DNA from: VAZQ01 sp963758945
GTDB taxonomy: Bacteria > Pseudomonadota > Alphaproteobacteria > Rhizobiales > Xanthobacteraceae
Reading direction: 5' to 3'
Length of the DNA stretch: 64,000 nucleotides
NCBI GenBank assembly: GCA_963758945.1
Contig: CAVWXY010000012.1
Coordinates: forward strand, 124,001-188,000
Below the pieces are notes generated by a model. It was not told where the DNA came from and did not search any database. It worked only from the letters and a program-made list of their open reading frames with translations. Both the position numbers and the translations under genes were made by a program. Shown one piece after another: positions 43,055-51,280 of this stretch (the stretch's first letter is position 1; the number at the start of each line of letters is the position of its first letter).

Positions 43055-44518
43055 ATGCGCGATCCGCTCATCCCTCCACCGGATTATATCGATCACGCCG
43101 CCGCACGCCGCATCGTCGTGGGCGTGCTCCTCACCATGCTGCTCGCGGCGCTCGACCAAGTGATGGTTGCGACTGCGCTGCCGACCATCGCCGCCGACCT
43201 CGGCGACATCGACAACATGTCGTGGGTCGTCACCGCCAATCTGTTGTGCGCCACGGCGGCGACGCCGCTCTACGGCAAGCTCTCCGACATTCACGGCCGC
43301 CGCACTATGCTGCTGATCGCCATCGGCATCTACGCGGCGGGCTCGCTGGCCTGCGCGCTGGCGCCATCCATGCTGGCGCTCATTTTCTCCCGCGCGCTGC
43401 AGGGGCTCGGTGGCGGCGGCCTGATGCCGCTGGTACAGACCATCATCGGCGACGTCGCCTCCCCGCGCGACCGCCCGCGCTACCAGGCCTACACGTCGTC
43501 GACCTTCATCGTGTCGACCGTCGGCGGCCCGATCGTTGGCGGCTTCATCGCCGAGCACCTGCATTGGTCGTGGATTTTCTGGCTCAATCTGCCCCTCTGC
43601 GCTATCGCCTACCTGTTGACCCATAACTTGCTGCAACGCCTGCCGCGGCACGAGCGTCCCCACCAGCTCGACCTCATCGGGGCCGGACTGATGGTAGGGG
43701 CGGCCGTGGCGCTGATGCTGGCGTTGACCTGGGGCGGGCGAATCTATGCATGGGCGTCGCCGCAGATTCTTGCGCTCTTCGGCGCCTCGGCGACGCTGTG
43801 GGCGCTGTTCGGCCTGCGCGTGATGACGGCGAGGGAGCCGTTCATTCCGCTCTCCGTGCTGCGGGACGGGGCCATGCGGGTGGGCACTGCGGCCGCTTTC
43901 TTCGCGATCGGCACCGTCATTGCGCTGACGATCGTCCTGCCCCTCTATGCGCAGCTTGCGCTCGGCCTCTCCGTAAGCGAATCGGGCTGGACCATCATCG
44001 CGCTGCAGGGCGCCGCCACGATCACCTCGATCGTTGGCGGCCGATTGCTCGTCCGCTTCACCCACTACAAGCGCGTGCCGGTCGTCGGCCTCCTGCTGTC
44101 GATCGCGGCGCTCGTGCCGCTGGCGCTTGCGCCGGTCGGATTGTCGCCGGCGGCGGCGCTGGGCCTGATCGCGCTCGTAGGCCTGGGATTGGGCGCAACG
44201 TTCCCGTTCACCATCGTGGTCGTGCAGAACGCAGTGGCGCTGCATCAGCTGGGTGTTGCGACCGGGACGATGAATTTCTTTCGCGCCCTGGGCTCGACCT
44301 TTATCGTGACCGGCTTCGGCGCCATCGTGCTCGCGGGCGCGCCGGTGCGGCGCGGGCTGTCGGCGGGCGCTGTGCTGGCGGGCGCGGATGCGGCCGAAGC
44401 CTTCCGCTGGGTCTTCGCCGCCGCCATTCTTTGTCTCGCGATCGCGCTGGCCTCGATCCTCGCGCTCAAGGAACGTCCGCTGCGCGGCCCGTCGCATCGG
44501 CCGGCGGGGGCCGAGTGA
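43055..44518 (+). CDS. MFS multidrug exporter, DHA2 family (first of two)
   Basis: Proton-driven drug/metabolite exporter with about 14 transmembrane helices, 487 residues. Signatures: TMLLAALDQVMVATALPTIA (helix 1 motif D1), ATPLYGKLSDIHGRRTMLLI (motif A), SRALQGLGGGGLMPLVQTII (motif C-like region), RDRPRYQAYTSSTFIVSTVG and ALKERPLRG at the end. The ATG at 43055 is chosen; a longer frame from 43013 lacks similarity. It is followed 123 bases later by a close paralogue on the same strand, a likely tandem duplication. No regulator lies next to it. Confidence 0.92.
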   Translation: MRDPLIPPPDYIDHAAARRIVVGVLLTMLLAALDQVMVATALPTIAADLGDIDNMSWVVTANLLCATAATPLYGKLSDIHGRRTMLLIAIGIYAAGSLACALAPSMLALIFSRALQGLGGGGLMPLVQTIIGDVASPRDRPRYQAYTSSTFIVSTVGGPIVGGFIAEHLHWSWIFWLNLPLCAIAYLLTHNLLQRLPRHERPHQLDLIGAGLMVGAAVALMLALTWGGRIYAWASPQILALFGASATLWALFGLRVMTAREPFIPLSVLRDGAMRVGTAAAFFAIGTVIALTIVLPLYAQLALGLSVSESGWTIIALQGAATITSIVGGRLLVRFTHYKRVPVVGLLLSIAALVPLALAPVGLSPAAALGLIALVGLGLGATFPFTIVVVQNAVALHQLGVATGTMNFFRALGSTFIVTGFGAIVLAGAPVRRGLSAGAVLAGADAAEAFRWVFAAAILCLAIALASILALKERPLRGPSHRPAGAE

Positions 44519-44641
44519 GCGCGCATGCGGGCGTCATACCTGCCCTGTGTGCGACCCCATTGTTTTCACTGCGGGTCGTGATGATATCAGTCGCGCCGGT
44601 CATAGGGAAATGATTGGTCCATCGACCAGATTTTGATCGGA

Positions 44642-46174
44642 ATGCCGTCTTCCAGTCGCCAGCCGAACAAACCCGCCGAAAGCGACCCGCATGCGCCGCT
44701 GAGCCGCGCGCAGGTGCGCAAAATCTTCTACGGCCTGATGCTGGGGATGTTCCTCTCGGCGCTCAACCAGACCATCGTCGCCACCGCCTTGCCCACCATC
44801 GGCCGCGACTTCGGCGATTTCGAGAACCTGTCCTGGGTCATCATCGCCTACCTGCTGTCGTCGACCGTGGTGTCGCCGCTCTACGGCAAGCTCTCCGATA
44901 TCCACGGCCGGCGCGCCATGATGCTCGTGGCGCTCGGCCTGTTCCTGGCGGGTTCCGCCGTGTCCGCCGCAGCGCCCAGCATGGCAATGCTGATCGCCGG
45001 ACGCACGCTGCAAGGCATCGGCGGCGGCGGCATCGTACCGCTCACCCAGACGACGATCGCGGACATGATCACGCCGCGCGAGCGCGGCCGCTATCAGGCG
45101 TATATGGGCACCTCGTGGATCACCGCCGGCGTGGCGGGTCCCGCGCTCGGCGGGATCATCGCCCAGCACCTGCATTGGTCTGTCATCTTCTGGCTCAATT
45201 TGCCCTTCGGGCTGGTCGCAGTGCTGCTCACGCATCATGCAATGAAACGCTTGCCGCGCCACGAGCGGCCGCACCAGCTCGACATTGTCGGCGCGGCGTT
45301 GATGATCGCCGCGGCGACCGTCTTCCTCATCGCGCTCACCTCGGGCGGCACGCGTGTGCCGTGGATGTCCCCGACGATCCTGGTTCTCATGGCGGTTTCG
45401 CTGGCGCTGGGCCTCGGCTTCGTGTGGTGGCTCAAACGGGCGCCGGAGCCGTTCTTACCGCTTACCGTGCTGCGAAATCCGGTGATGCGTTCCGGCACCG
45501 CTGCAACCTCCTGGATGATGGGCGCGGTGCTCGGGCTCACCGTCTATATGCCGCTTTATTTCCAGGTCGTGCACAGGTTGTCCGCGACCGATGCCGGGCT
45601 GGCGCTGATCCCGATCGTGCTGATGACGACGCCGGGATCGATGCTGTCCGGCCGCTCGATGATGTATCTACGCCGCTACAAGGTGTCGGCGATCGCAGGC
45701 GCGATCATGGCGATCGCGAGCGTGACTGCGCTCGTGGCTTGGCCCGCAATGCCGCTTTCTGCCGTGGTCATCGCGCTCACGTTAATCGGCTTCGGTGCCG
45801 GAACCGTCTATCCGGTCGCAACCGTCTCGATCCAAAACGCGGTCCCGGTGTACCAGGTCGGCACCGCCACTGGCGCCATGAATTTCTTCCGTGCTCTCGC
45901 GAGCACGCTCGCGGTCGCCATCATGGGAGCGATCCTGCTGGCGGGTCTCGGCGCGACGCCCCAGCGCGGCACCAGCGTCGAGCTGCTGGTCCAAACCGCC
46001 GGCGCCGCGGGCATCGACCTCACGGCGATGTTCCGCTGGGTTTTCGTGGCGGCGGATGCCTTTCTCGTCGCCTCGCTCGCCGCCGTGCTGGGGATGGAGC
46101 AGCGCCCGCTGCGGGGGCCCGCGACCGCCGCCGCGCCCGTATCACCGGAGCCGCCGCCGGTGCCGGCGGAATAG
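44642..46174 (+). CDS. MFS multidrug exporter, DHA2 family (second of two)
   Basis: A 510-residue paralogue of the preceding gene, with 14 predicted helices. Matching blocks: GMFLSALNQTIVATALPTIG, VVSPLYGKLSDIHGRRAMML, AGRTLQGIGGGGIVPLTQTT, RERGRYQAYMGTSWITAGVA and MEQRPLRGP at the end. Parallel order and shared sequences such as RLPRHERPHQLDI show that the two genes arose by duplication. The ATG at 44642 is preferred to a TTG at 44633. The two may export different substrates or form a paired system; sequence alone cannot tell. Confidence 0.92.
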   Translation: MPSSSRQPNKPAESDPHAPLSRAQVRKIFYGLMLGMFLSALNQTIVATALPTIGRDFGDFENLSWVIIAYLLSSTVVSPLYGKLSDIHGRRAMMLVALGLFLAGSAVSAAAPSMAMLIAGRTLQGIGGGGIVPLTQTTIADMITPRERGRYQAYMGTSWITAGVAGPALGGIIAQHLHWSVIFWLNLPFGLVAVLLTHHAMKRLPRHERPHQLDIVGAALMIAAATVFLIALTSGGTRVPWMSPTILVLMAVSLALGLGFVWWLKRAPEPFLPLTVLRNPVMRSGTAATSWMMGAVLGLTVYMPLYFQVVHRLSATDAGLALIPIVLMTTPGSMLSGRSMMYLRRYKVSAIAGAIMAIASVTALVAWPAMPLSAVVIALTLIGFGAGTVYPVATVSIQNAVPVYQVGTATGAMNFFRALASTLAVAIMGAILLAGLGATPQRGTSVELLVQTAGAAGIDLTAMFRWVFVAADAFLVASLAAVLGMEQRPLRGPATAAAPVSPEPPPVPAE

Positions 46175-46214
46175 CGCCGGCCGCTCGTCATCCGGCCGGT
46201 CGTCCTAGAGCCGC

Positions 46215-46538
46215 ATGTCGCAGATCGGTGTCGGCGCCCGGGCGCCGCGATTGCCCTGCGCGCGCCGCGGCGACATCATCGTGGCGCGCGAATCGAATGG
46301 AACTCCGGTGAGGAAGCTCTCCTTCTGCCGCTTCTGCGTGGTCGAGATGGCGCGGATCGCATTGGCCGACGGCACCGCGGCACTCGTCTGCCTCGATTGC
46401 GACGCGATCGGACTCGAGCACGAAATCGCGGGCGGCGGTCCCATGTCGCCGGCCGGGCTCGCCGCGGTAGCGAAGGCGGGAAAGACCCGACGTCCGCGAT
46501 TGCGACCGCGAAGGGGAGGAGCCGCCCATGGTCGATGA
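46215..46538 (+). CDS. Possible small zinc-ribbon protein
   Basis: A 107-residue protein carrying two CxxC pairs, SFCRFCVVEMARIALADGTA followed by ALVCLDCDAIGLEHEI, spaced as in a zinc ribbon. The C-terminus is basic and low in complexity (KTRRPRLRPRRGG). The stop overlaps the start of the DUF985 gene by 11 bases, consistent with an operon. I recognise no family, and the frame could be fortuitous because GC-rich DNA is open in several frames; the cysteine pairs and the overlap support it. Confidence 0.5.
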   Translation: MSQIGVGARAPRLPCARRGDIIVARESNGTPVRKLSFCRFCVVEMARIALADGTAALVCLDCDAIGLEHEIAGGGPMSPAGLAAVAKAGKTRRPRLRPRRGGAAHGR

Positions 46539-47052
46539 GCTCACCGCCGATCAAGTCCGCGCGCTGCTGAAGCTCGAGCCGAACGCCACCTGCGGTTTCG
46601 TGCGCACGACCTATCTGAGCACGCAGTCGATCGCGGCTGGCGGCTTGCCGGCGCCGTTCGCCGACGGACGGCCGATGGGATCGGCGCTGTTCTTCATGGT
46701 GACGCCGAGCGCGCCCGTGCGGTTGCACCGCATCCGCAACGACCAACTGTACCACTATTATCTCGGCGATGCGCTCGAGCTCCTGTTGCTGCGGGACGAC
46801 GGCACGACCGCACGCATCATTGTCGGCCCGAACCTGCGCGACGGCGAGCACGTGCAGCTCCTGATCCCGGGCAATACCTTCCACACCGCGCGGCTGCTCG
46901 GCCGCGGTCGCTGGTTTCTGGGGGCGAGCACGGAATGGCCGGGGGTTGCGCCGGCCGACGTGGAGATCGGGGATGTCGACGTGCTGGCCGCGAGGTACCC
47001 CGAGGTTGCCGCCGATCTGCGCGCCATCGCGGACTCGGTTCGGCCGAATTGA
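46528..47052 (+). CDS. Cupin-fold protein, DUF985 family
   Basis: A 174-residue single-domain cupin. Signatures: FVRTTYLSTQSIAAGGLPAP, SALFFMVTPSAPVRLHRIRN, DQLYHYYLGDALELLLLRDD and GNTFHTARLLGRGRWFLGAS, with TEWPGVAPADVEIGD. It matches DUF985, which in yeast is the YML079w type, possibly carbohydrate- or nucleotide-sugar-related, but function is unknown. The start overlaps the end of the putative zinc-ribbon gene. It is convergent with the protease gene pair, only 3 bases apart at the stop codons. Confidence 0.9.
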   Translation: MVDELTADQVRALLKLEPNATCGFVRTTYLSTQSIAAGGLPAPFADGRPMGSALFFMVTPSAPVRLHRIRNDQLYHYYLGDALELLLLRDDGTTARIIVGPNLRDGEHVQLLIPGNTFHTARLLGRGRWFLGASTEWPGVAPADVEIGDVDVLAARYPEVAADLRAIADSVRPN

Positions 47053-47055
47053 GAT

Positions 47056-47835
47056 TCAACGCGGTAACGGCGAGCCCATTTTCCCGGCTTGCTCCGTGAT
47101 CCATGCTTGGTAGCGGACAAGCGGTGTGACGCCGGTGAGGCCGCCGCAGCCGTCGCTCAAAGCGGGGCCGGTCGACCAGCTCACGACGCCGATCACCGCG
47201 AGCGTGCCGCCGATATCGCGATAGACCGGCGCTCCGGAATCGCCGGTGCAGGCGCCGAGCCCGGCGCGTTCGCCGTTGGTCAGGGGGTCGGCGAGCCTGA
47301 TCTGCAGCGTGCCCGGCCGGCCCGTGGCCGCCAGCGTTGCCGCGCGCAGCGTACCGCCGCTCTTGCCGTCGCCGCGAACGGCAACGCCGTAGCCGGCGAC
47401 GACGAAGCGGTCGCCCGCGGCGACGGAACCGCCGCCCGCTGGCGCGAGCGGTGCGGGGAGGATCTTCAGCGGCGCGGCGAGCTTGAGCAGCGCGACGTCC
47501 GCCGTCACGCGATGGTGCAGCACCGCATTCACGTCGAATTCTGGATGTCGGGCGATGCGGACGATATCCTTGAGCGTCGGCTGCCGCCCGGCGTCGAATT
47601 CGACCAGCTTGTAATCGGCGCCCGGCAACGCGCAATGGGCGGCGGTGAGCACGAGATCGCGCGCGAGCGCGACGCCCGAGCAGAAGGTGCCGCGCGAGCC
47701 GGTCAGCATGACGACAGCCCGGACCGCGCCCTCGCCCGCGGGGGAGCGCGGCGGTGGCTGCGCGCCGCCGACCATGGCCGCGGCGGGGAGCAGGGACACG
47801 AACGCACAGGTGAGAGCGGCCGCGACGCGGATCAT
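47056..47835 (-). CDS. Secreted trypsin-like serine protease (second of a tandem pair)
   Basis: Exported S1-family protease, 259 residues. Signal peptide with VAAALTCAFVSLLPAAA and a mature start near MVGGAQPP, which resembles the IVGG activation site of trypsins. Triad: His67 in LVLTAAHCAL, Asp113 in RVTADVALLKLA, Ser200 in LGACTGDSGAPVY. Cysteines around His67 and Ser200 suggest the usual disulfides. The ATG overlaps the stop of the upstream paralogue (ATGA at 47832-47835), so the two are coupled. Sequence and spacing with the neighbour show a tandem duplication. Substrate unknown; periplasmic or extracellular. Confidence 0.92.
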   Translation of the reverse strand: MIRVAAALTCAFVSLLPAAAMVGGAQPPPRSPAGEGAVRAVVMLTGSRGTFCSGVALARDLVLTAAHCALPGADYKLVEFDAGRQPTLKDIVRIARHPEFDVNAVLHHRVTADVALLKLAAPLKILPAPLAPAGGGSVAAGDRFVVAGYGVAVRGDGKSGGTLRAATLAATGRPGTLQIRLADPLTNGERAGLGACTGDSGAPVYRDIGGTLAVIGVVSWSTGPALSDGCGGLTGVTPLVRYQAWITEQAGKMGSPLPR

Positions 47836-48590
47836 GGCTCCAGCGGCGATCCCAATTTTGCCGCCGTATCGAGAAGCCAGTAGCGATAGCGTGCCAGCGG
47901 AATGACGCCGCTCACAAAGCCGCAGACGGGTTCGCCCCCGGGCCGCGCCGACCAACTGACGATCCCGACAAGGGCGCCGTCGCGCTCATCGAGCACCGGT
48001 CCGCCGGAGTCGCCGTTGCAGACGCCGAGGCCGGGGGCTTCGCCGAGCTTGCGCGGATCGACCAGACTCAGCTGCTGCGAGCTCGGCCGGTCGGTCGCGA
48101 CCAGCGTCACCGCACGCAATTTGCCCGCGGTCCTGCGGTCGCCCTGCACCGCGACGCCGAAGCCCGCGACGATGAAGCGGTCGCCGACCGAAGGCGGCAC
48201 GCGCCGCTCGCTCAAGGCCGCCGGCACGAGATTTCGCAGCGGAGGCGAGGCAAGCTTGACCAGAGCCAAGTCCGGGGCATCGGCCCGCGGAGAGAATTGC
48301 GGATGCGCTGCAACACTCGCAATGTCCTTCACCGCGAGATTCCGGCCTTCGAGCACGAGCAGCCGATATTTGCCCTTGCCCAACACGCAATGCGCGGCCG
48401 TGAGCACCAGATCGGGTGCGATCACGACGCCGGTGCACAAGCTTTGGCCGCCTACGATCAGAACGACCTGGCGCGCGAGCGTCTGATCGGCCGGCGGCGC
48501 GCCCCCCACCATGGCAGAGGTGGGCGCGGCTGAGAGTACGAGCCACGCGAGCGCAGCGCGCGCGCGCGACGCTCCGCGCGCGCTCAACAT
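47832..48590 (-). CDS. Secreted trypsin-like serine protease (first of a tandem pair)
   Basis: S1-family protease of 252 residues. Signal peptide RAALAWLVLSAAPTSA with the mature start MVGGAPP. Triad: His67 in DLVLTAAHCVL, Asp107 in APDLALVKLA, Ser195 in GVCNGDSGGPVLD. The ATG at 48590 is chosen; 48650 precedes the signal peptide. It is the upstream member of a coupled pair; both keep all triad residues, so both should be active. The difference in the pre-Ser block (CNGDSGGP against CTGDSGAP) suggests different specificity. Confidence 0.92.
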   Translation of the reverse strand: MLSARGASRARAALAWLVLSAAPTSAMVGGAPPADQTLARQVVLIVGGQSLCTGVVIAPDLVLTAAHCVLGKGKYRLLVLEGRNLAVKDIASVAAHPQFSPRADAPDLALVKLASPPLRNLVPAALSERRVPPSVGDRFIVAGFGVAVQGDRRTAGKLRAVTLVATDRPSSQQLSLVDPRKLGEAPGLGVCNGDSGGPVLDERDGALVGIVSWSARPGGEPVCGFVSGVIPLARYRYWLLDTAAKLGSPLEP

Positions 48591-48695
48591 TGAAACTGCA
48601 AAAGACGGCGGCGGCAGGCTGGGCGCGCTTGCGATCGGTCGAGGCCACATCCCGGCGTCACTGCCCCGTCGTGCGGTCCGCGTGGTGTCAGCGGC

Positions 48696-49046
48696 TCAGG
48701 GCCGCGGGGCCTGGCGGGTGTCCCGCTCTTTCTTTTGAAAGAAGGTTTGCTCGATCTCGTTGTAGATGCGGACGAGCCATGCCTCGGCGCGAGCGGCGCG
48801 CTCGCGAAAGTGCGCGGCCTCCGCCTCGACTTCGCGCAATCGCTCCTCGGACGCCCGCAATTGGAACGAGAGCTTGTGCGCCAAGTCCATGGCGCGTGCG
48901 CAGTCCTCCTTCGCCATGTCCGCCGCCTTCTGCAGCAGCGCGACAATCATGCGGCCCAACTCGTCGGCTACAACTTCAGGCTGCGCTTTGGATGTCGGTG
49001 CGAACGGGACAATGGTACCTGCTTTGTCGGGCGCATACGCACTCAT
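48696..49046 (-). CDS. Small coiled-coil protein near minCDE
   Basis: A 116-residue soluble protein. The middle is a long helix with heptad character: VADELGRMIVALLQKAADMA, KEDCARAMDLAHKLSFQLRA, SEERLREVEAEAAHFRERAA, RAEAWLVRIYNEIEQTFF. The N-terminus is short and polar. It is 190 bases downstream of minE on the same strand. I recognise no family; similar coiled-coil proteins are frequent near division genes, but a division role is only suggested by position. Confidence 0.72.
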   Translation of the reverse strand: MSAYAPDKAGTIVPFAPTSKAQPEVVADELGRMIVALLQKAADMAKEDCARAMDLAHKLSFQLRASEERLREVEAEAAHFRERAARAEAWLVRIYNEIEQTFFQKKERDTRQAPRP

Positions 49047-49236
49047 CGTTACTCACTCCCCATTCCAGTCTCATGACCGGCGAGGAACTCTAGCACAGCT
49101 GGCGGCGGGGGCCCGCGAAAAATTTGGGGCGGGCGCCGCCCGCATTTCGCCTGATCGGTTGATGTGACAGTGGAGCGACGCCCAAAGCAGGCTGGTCGGA
49201 TCGACCGGGGGCTGTCGGATCGTATGTACCGACCGC

Positions 49237-49509
49237 CTACGATCCCGTGGCGAGAAGCATGCCGGCCGAATGAGGAATTTCGACGTCGATGGCAAGCGTG
49301 GAGACGCTCGCGCCGCGGTCCATCCGCACCTGCACGTTCTCACGCTCGACGGCCACGTGCTTGGTGATCGCAGCCAGGATCTCCTCGCGCAGAAGCGCGA
49401 TCAGATCGGATTGCCCGCGCGTTGCCCGCTCGTAGGACAAGAGGATCTGAAGCCGTTCCCTCGCGACCGGGGCTGAACCCCGGCGCCGGAACAGGTTGAG
49501 CAAGATCAT
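49237..49509 (-). CDS. minE: Cell division topological specificity factor MinE
   Basis: Drives MinD off the membrane and creates the Min oscillation that places the division site at mid-cell. The 90-residue protein begins MILLNLFRRRGSAPVARERL (membrane-targeting helix and anti-MinCD region) and continues LQILLSYERATRGQSDLI, EEILAAITKHVAVERENVQV and LAIDVEIPHSAG. Length is normal. It overlaps the end of minD by 4 bases (49506-49509), so minD and minE are translationally coupled. Confidence 0.97.
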   Translation of the reverse strand: MILLNLFRRRGSAPVARERLQILLSYERATRGQSDLIALLREEILAAITKHVAVERENVQVRMDRGASVSTLAIDVEIPHSAGMLLATGS

Positions 49510-50321
49510 GCCGCCCTCCGTCCGAACAGCTTGTCGAGCAGGCGCTTGCGGTCGCTGGGGACCGACATCGGCACGTCGTCACCCTTGAGCCTGCGGGCGG
49601 CGTCGAGATAGGCGCGCGCCGGGGCACTTGCCGCGTTGCTGAGCGTGACCGGCGAGCCGACATTGGACGCGCGCAGCACCTCCTCACTTTCCGGAATGAT
49701 GCCGAGCAGCGGCGTGGAGAGGATTTCAAGCACGTCCTCGATGGTGAGCATCTCGCCGCGCGCCGCGCGTTGGGCGTCGTAGCGGGTGATGAGGATGTGC
49801 TTCTCCACGCGTTGACCCTTCTCGGCCTTTTCCGTCTTGGAATCGAGCAGCCCGATGATGCGGTCGGAGTCGCGCACCGACGAGACTTCCGGGTTGGTCA
49901 CGATGACCGCGGCGTCGGCGAAGCGCATCGCGAGCGTCGCCCCCCGCTCGATGCCGGCCGGGCTGTCGCAGATCACCCAGTCGAACTTGCCGCGCAACTC
50001 CTGGATCACGTCGGCCACGCCCTGCTCGGTGAGAGCATCCTTGTCGCGGGTTTGTGAGGCCGGCAGCAGCCACAGCGTCTCGAGCCGTTTGTCGCGGATG
50101 AGCGCTTGCGGAAGCTTGGCGACCCCTTGCACCACGTTGATGAGGTCGAAGACGACGCGGCGCTCGGCCCCCATCACCAGGTCGAGATTGCGCAGGCCGA
50201 CGTCGAAATCGACCACCGCGACCTTCTGTCCGGCTTGCGCCAGTGCGGCGCCGAGCGCGGCGGTGGACGTCGTCTTGCCCACGCCGCCTTTACCGGACGT
50301 GACCACGAGGACCTTGGCCAT
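49506..50321 (-). CDS. minD: Septum site-determining ATPase MinD
   Basis: Membrane-cycling ParA-type ATPase that recruits MinC and MinE. The 271-residue protein has the deviant Walker A GKGGVGKTT (residues 10-18), VVDFDVGLRNLDLVMGAERR, FDWVICDSPAGIERGA (switch II), ADAAVIVTNPEVSSVRDSDR, and a C-terminal amphipathic membrane-targeting helix (SDRKRLLDKLFGRRAA). The ATG at 50321 (MAKVLVVTSG) is used rather than 50339. It follows minC with a 21-base gap and overlaps minE. Confidence 0.97.
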   Translation of the reverse strand: MAKVLVVTSGKGGVGKTTSTAALGAALAQAGQKVAVVDFDVGLRNLDLVMGAERRVVFDLINVVQGVAKLPQALIRDKRLETLWLLPASQTRDKDALTEQGVADVIQELRGKFDWVICDSPAGIERGATLAMRFADAAVIVTNPEVSSVRDSDRIIGLLDSKTEKAEKGQRVEKHILITRYDAQRAARGEMLTIEDVLEILSTPLLGIIPESEEVLRASNVGSPVTLSNAASAPARAYLDAARRLKGDDVPMSVPSDRKRLLDKLFGRRAA

Positions 50322-50342
50322 ATCTGCTGTCTCCTGCATGTT

Positions 50343-51071
50343 TCAATCCAAGGCTGCTATCGAGAGGACGCTGTCGCGGAGCCAACACTGTGCGGGCCGG
50401 TTGCGGAGGCTTGCGTCCATCTCCTCGGCCGTCCGGTAGTAACCGTCGATCGAAACCAGCTCGGCTTCGTTCTTGCTGCAGAAGATCCGCGCACGCGTGT
50501 TGCCCATCGACCCCGCCATGGCCCGGCCGCGCAACGCGCCGTAGACGTGAATCGATCCGCCGGCGACCACCTCCGCCCCGGAAGAAACCGAACCGAGCAC
50601 GGTGACATCGCCATACGGGAAGATGATGGACTGACCGGAACGGATCGGGCTCTCGATCAGGAGAGAGCTGGGCTCCTGCCGTTGCCGCGGCTCGGCCATC
50701 GGAGCGGCGGCGGGATGGTCGCCGGGAGACGGTGCGGCCGCTTCGCTCCCGGCCGCCGGGCGCCCGCCCTTGAGGAGGGGAGGCAGCGAGGGGTCGAGTT
50801 GATCCGGGTGGGCACCCTCGAGGCCCATGATCCTGATCCCCCGCTCGCCCAATGCCGCGATCAGCTGGCCAATGCCGGCCCGGCTGAGCGCAACGGCAGC
50901 GAGATCGAGGATGATGGGCCTGCCGACGAAAAAGTCGGGCGAGTTCCGCGTCCATTTGTCCAGCTCCGCCACCCAACTCGCAATGGGCGGCGCCGGCGAG
51001 AGCACGAATGCCATGAACGAGCGGCCACGGAACCGCATTGCCGGAGCTCGAACAGCGGTCGCGCTTGTCAC
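50343..51071 (-). CDS. minC: Septum site-determining protein MinC
   Basis: Inhibits FtsZ polymerisation away from mid-cell. The 242-residue protein has an N-terminal domain (AMRFRGRSFMAFVLSPAPPI, DLAAVALSRAGIGQLIAALG) and a C-terminal beta-helical domain (SGQSIIFPYGDVTVLGSVSS, GAEVVAGGSIHVYGALRGRA, GNTRARIFCSKNEAELVSID, GYYRTAEEMD) that binds MinD. The Pro/Gly-rich linker at about residues 118-148 is normal. First gene of minCDE, with its promoter upstream of 51071; the opposite direction starts the ABM-membrane protein locus. Confidence 0.96.
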   Translation of the reverse strand: MTSATAVRAPAMRFRGRSFMAFVLSPAPPIASWVAELDKWTRNSPDFFVGRPIILDLAAVALSRAGIGQLIAALGERGIRIMGLEGAHPDQLDPSLPPLLKGGRPAAGSEAAAPSPGDHPAAAPMAEPRQRQEPSSLLIESPIRSGQSIIFPYGDVTVLGSVSSGAEVVAGGSIHVYGALRGRAMAGSMGNTRARIFCSKNEAELVSIDGYYRTAEEMDASLRNRPAQCWLRDSVLSIAALD

Positions 51072-51280
51072 TACGGAACCTCGAGCAAACTTCGATGTCG
51101 CGGACGGATTAGCCGCGATTAGCGCGCACCGTGGTTAATGCACGGTTAACGGTGCGGATTTATCGGTGCGGCCGGCTTGCAATCATGCGCGGCCGATCCC
51201 CGCGCGACTCGGCTGCCCGGCTCGAAAGGAGCTGCGGCGATGCCGCGGTGACGCAATCTGGAGGCCGCGGGGGCGATCCC

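Noticed and set aside
42683..44497. A 604-codon minus-strand frame opposite the first MFS gene
   Set aside because: Shadow of a membrane-protein gene; Arg/Gln/His-rich with no motif.
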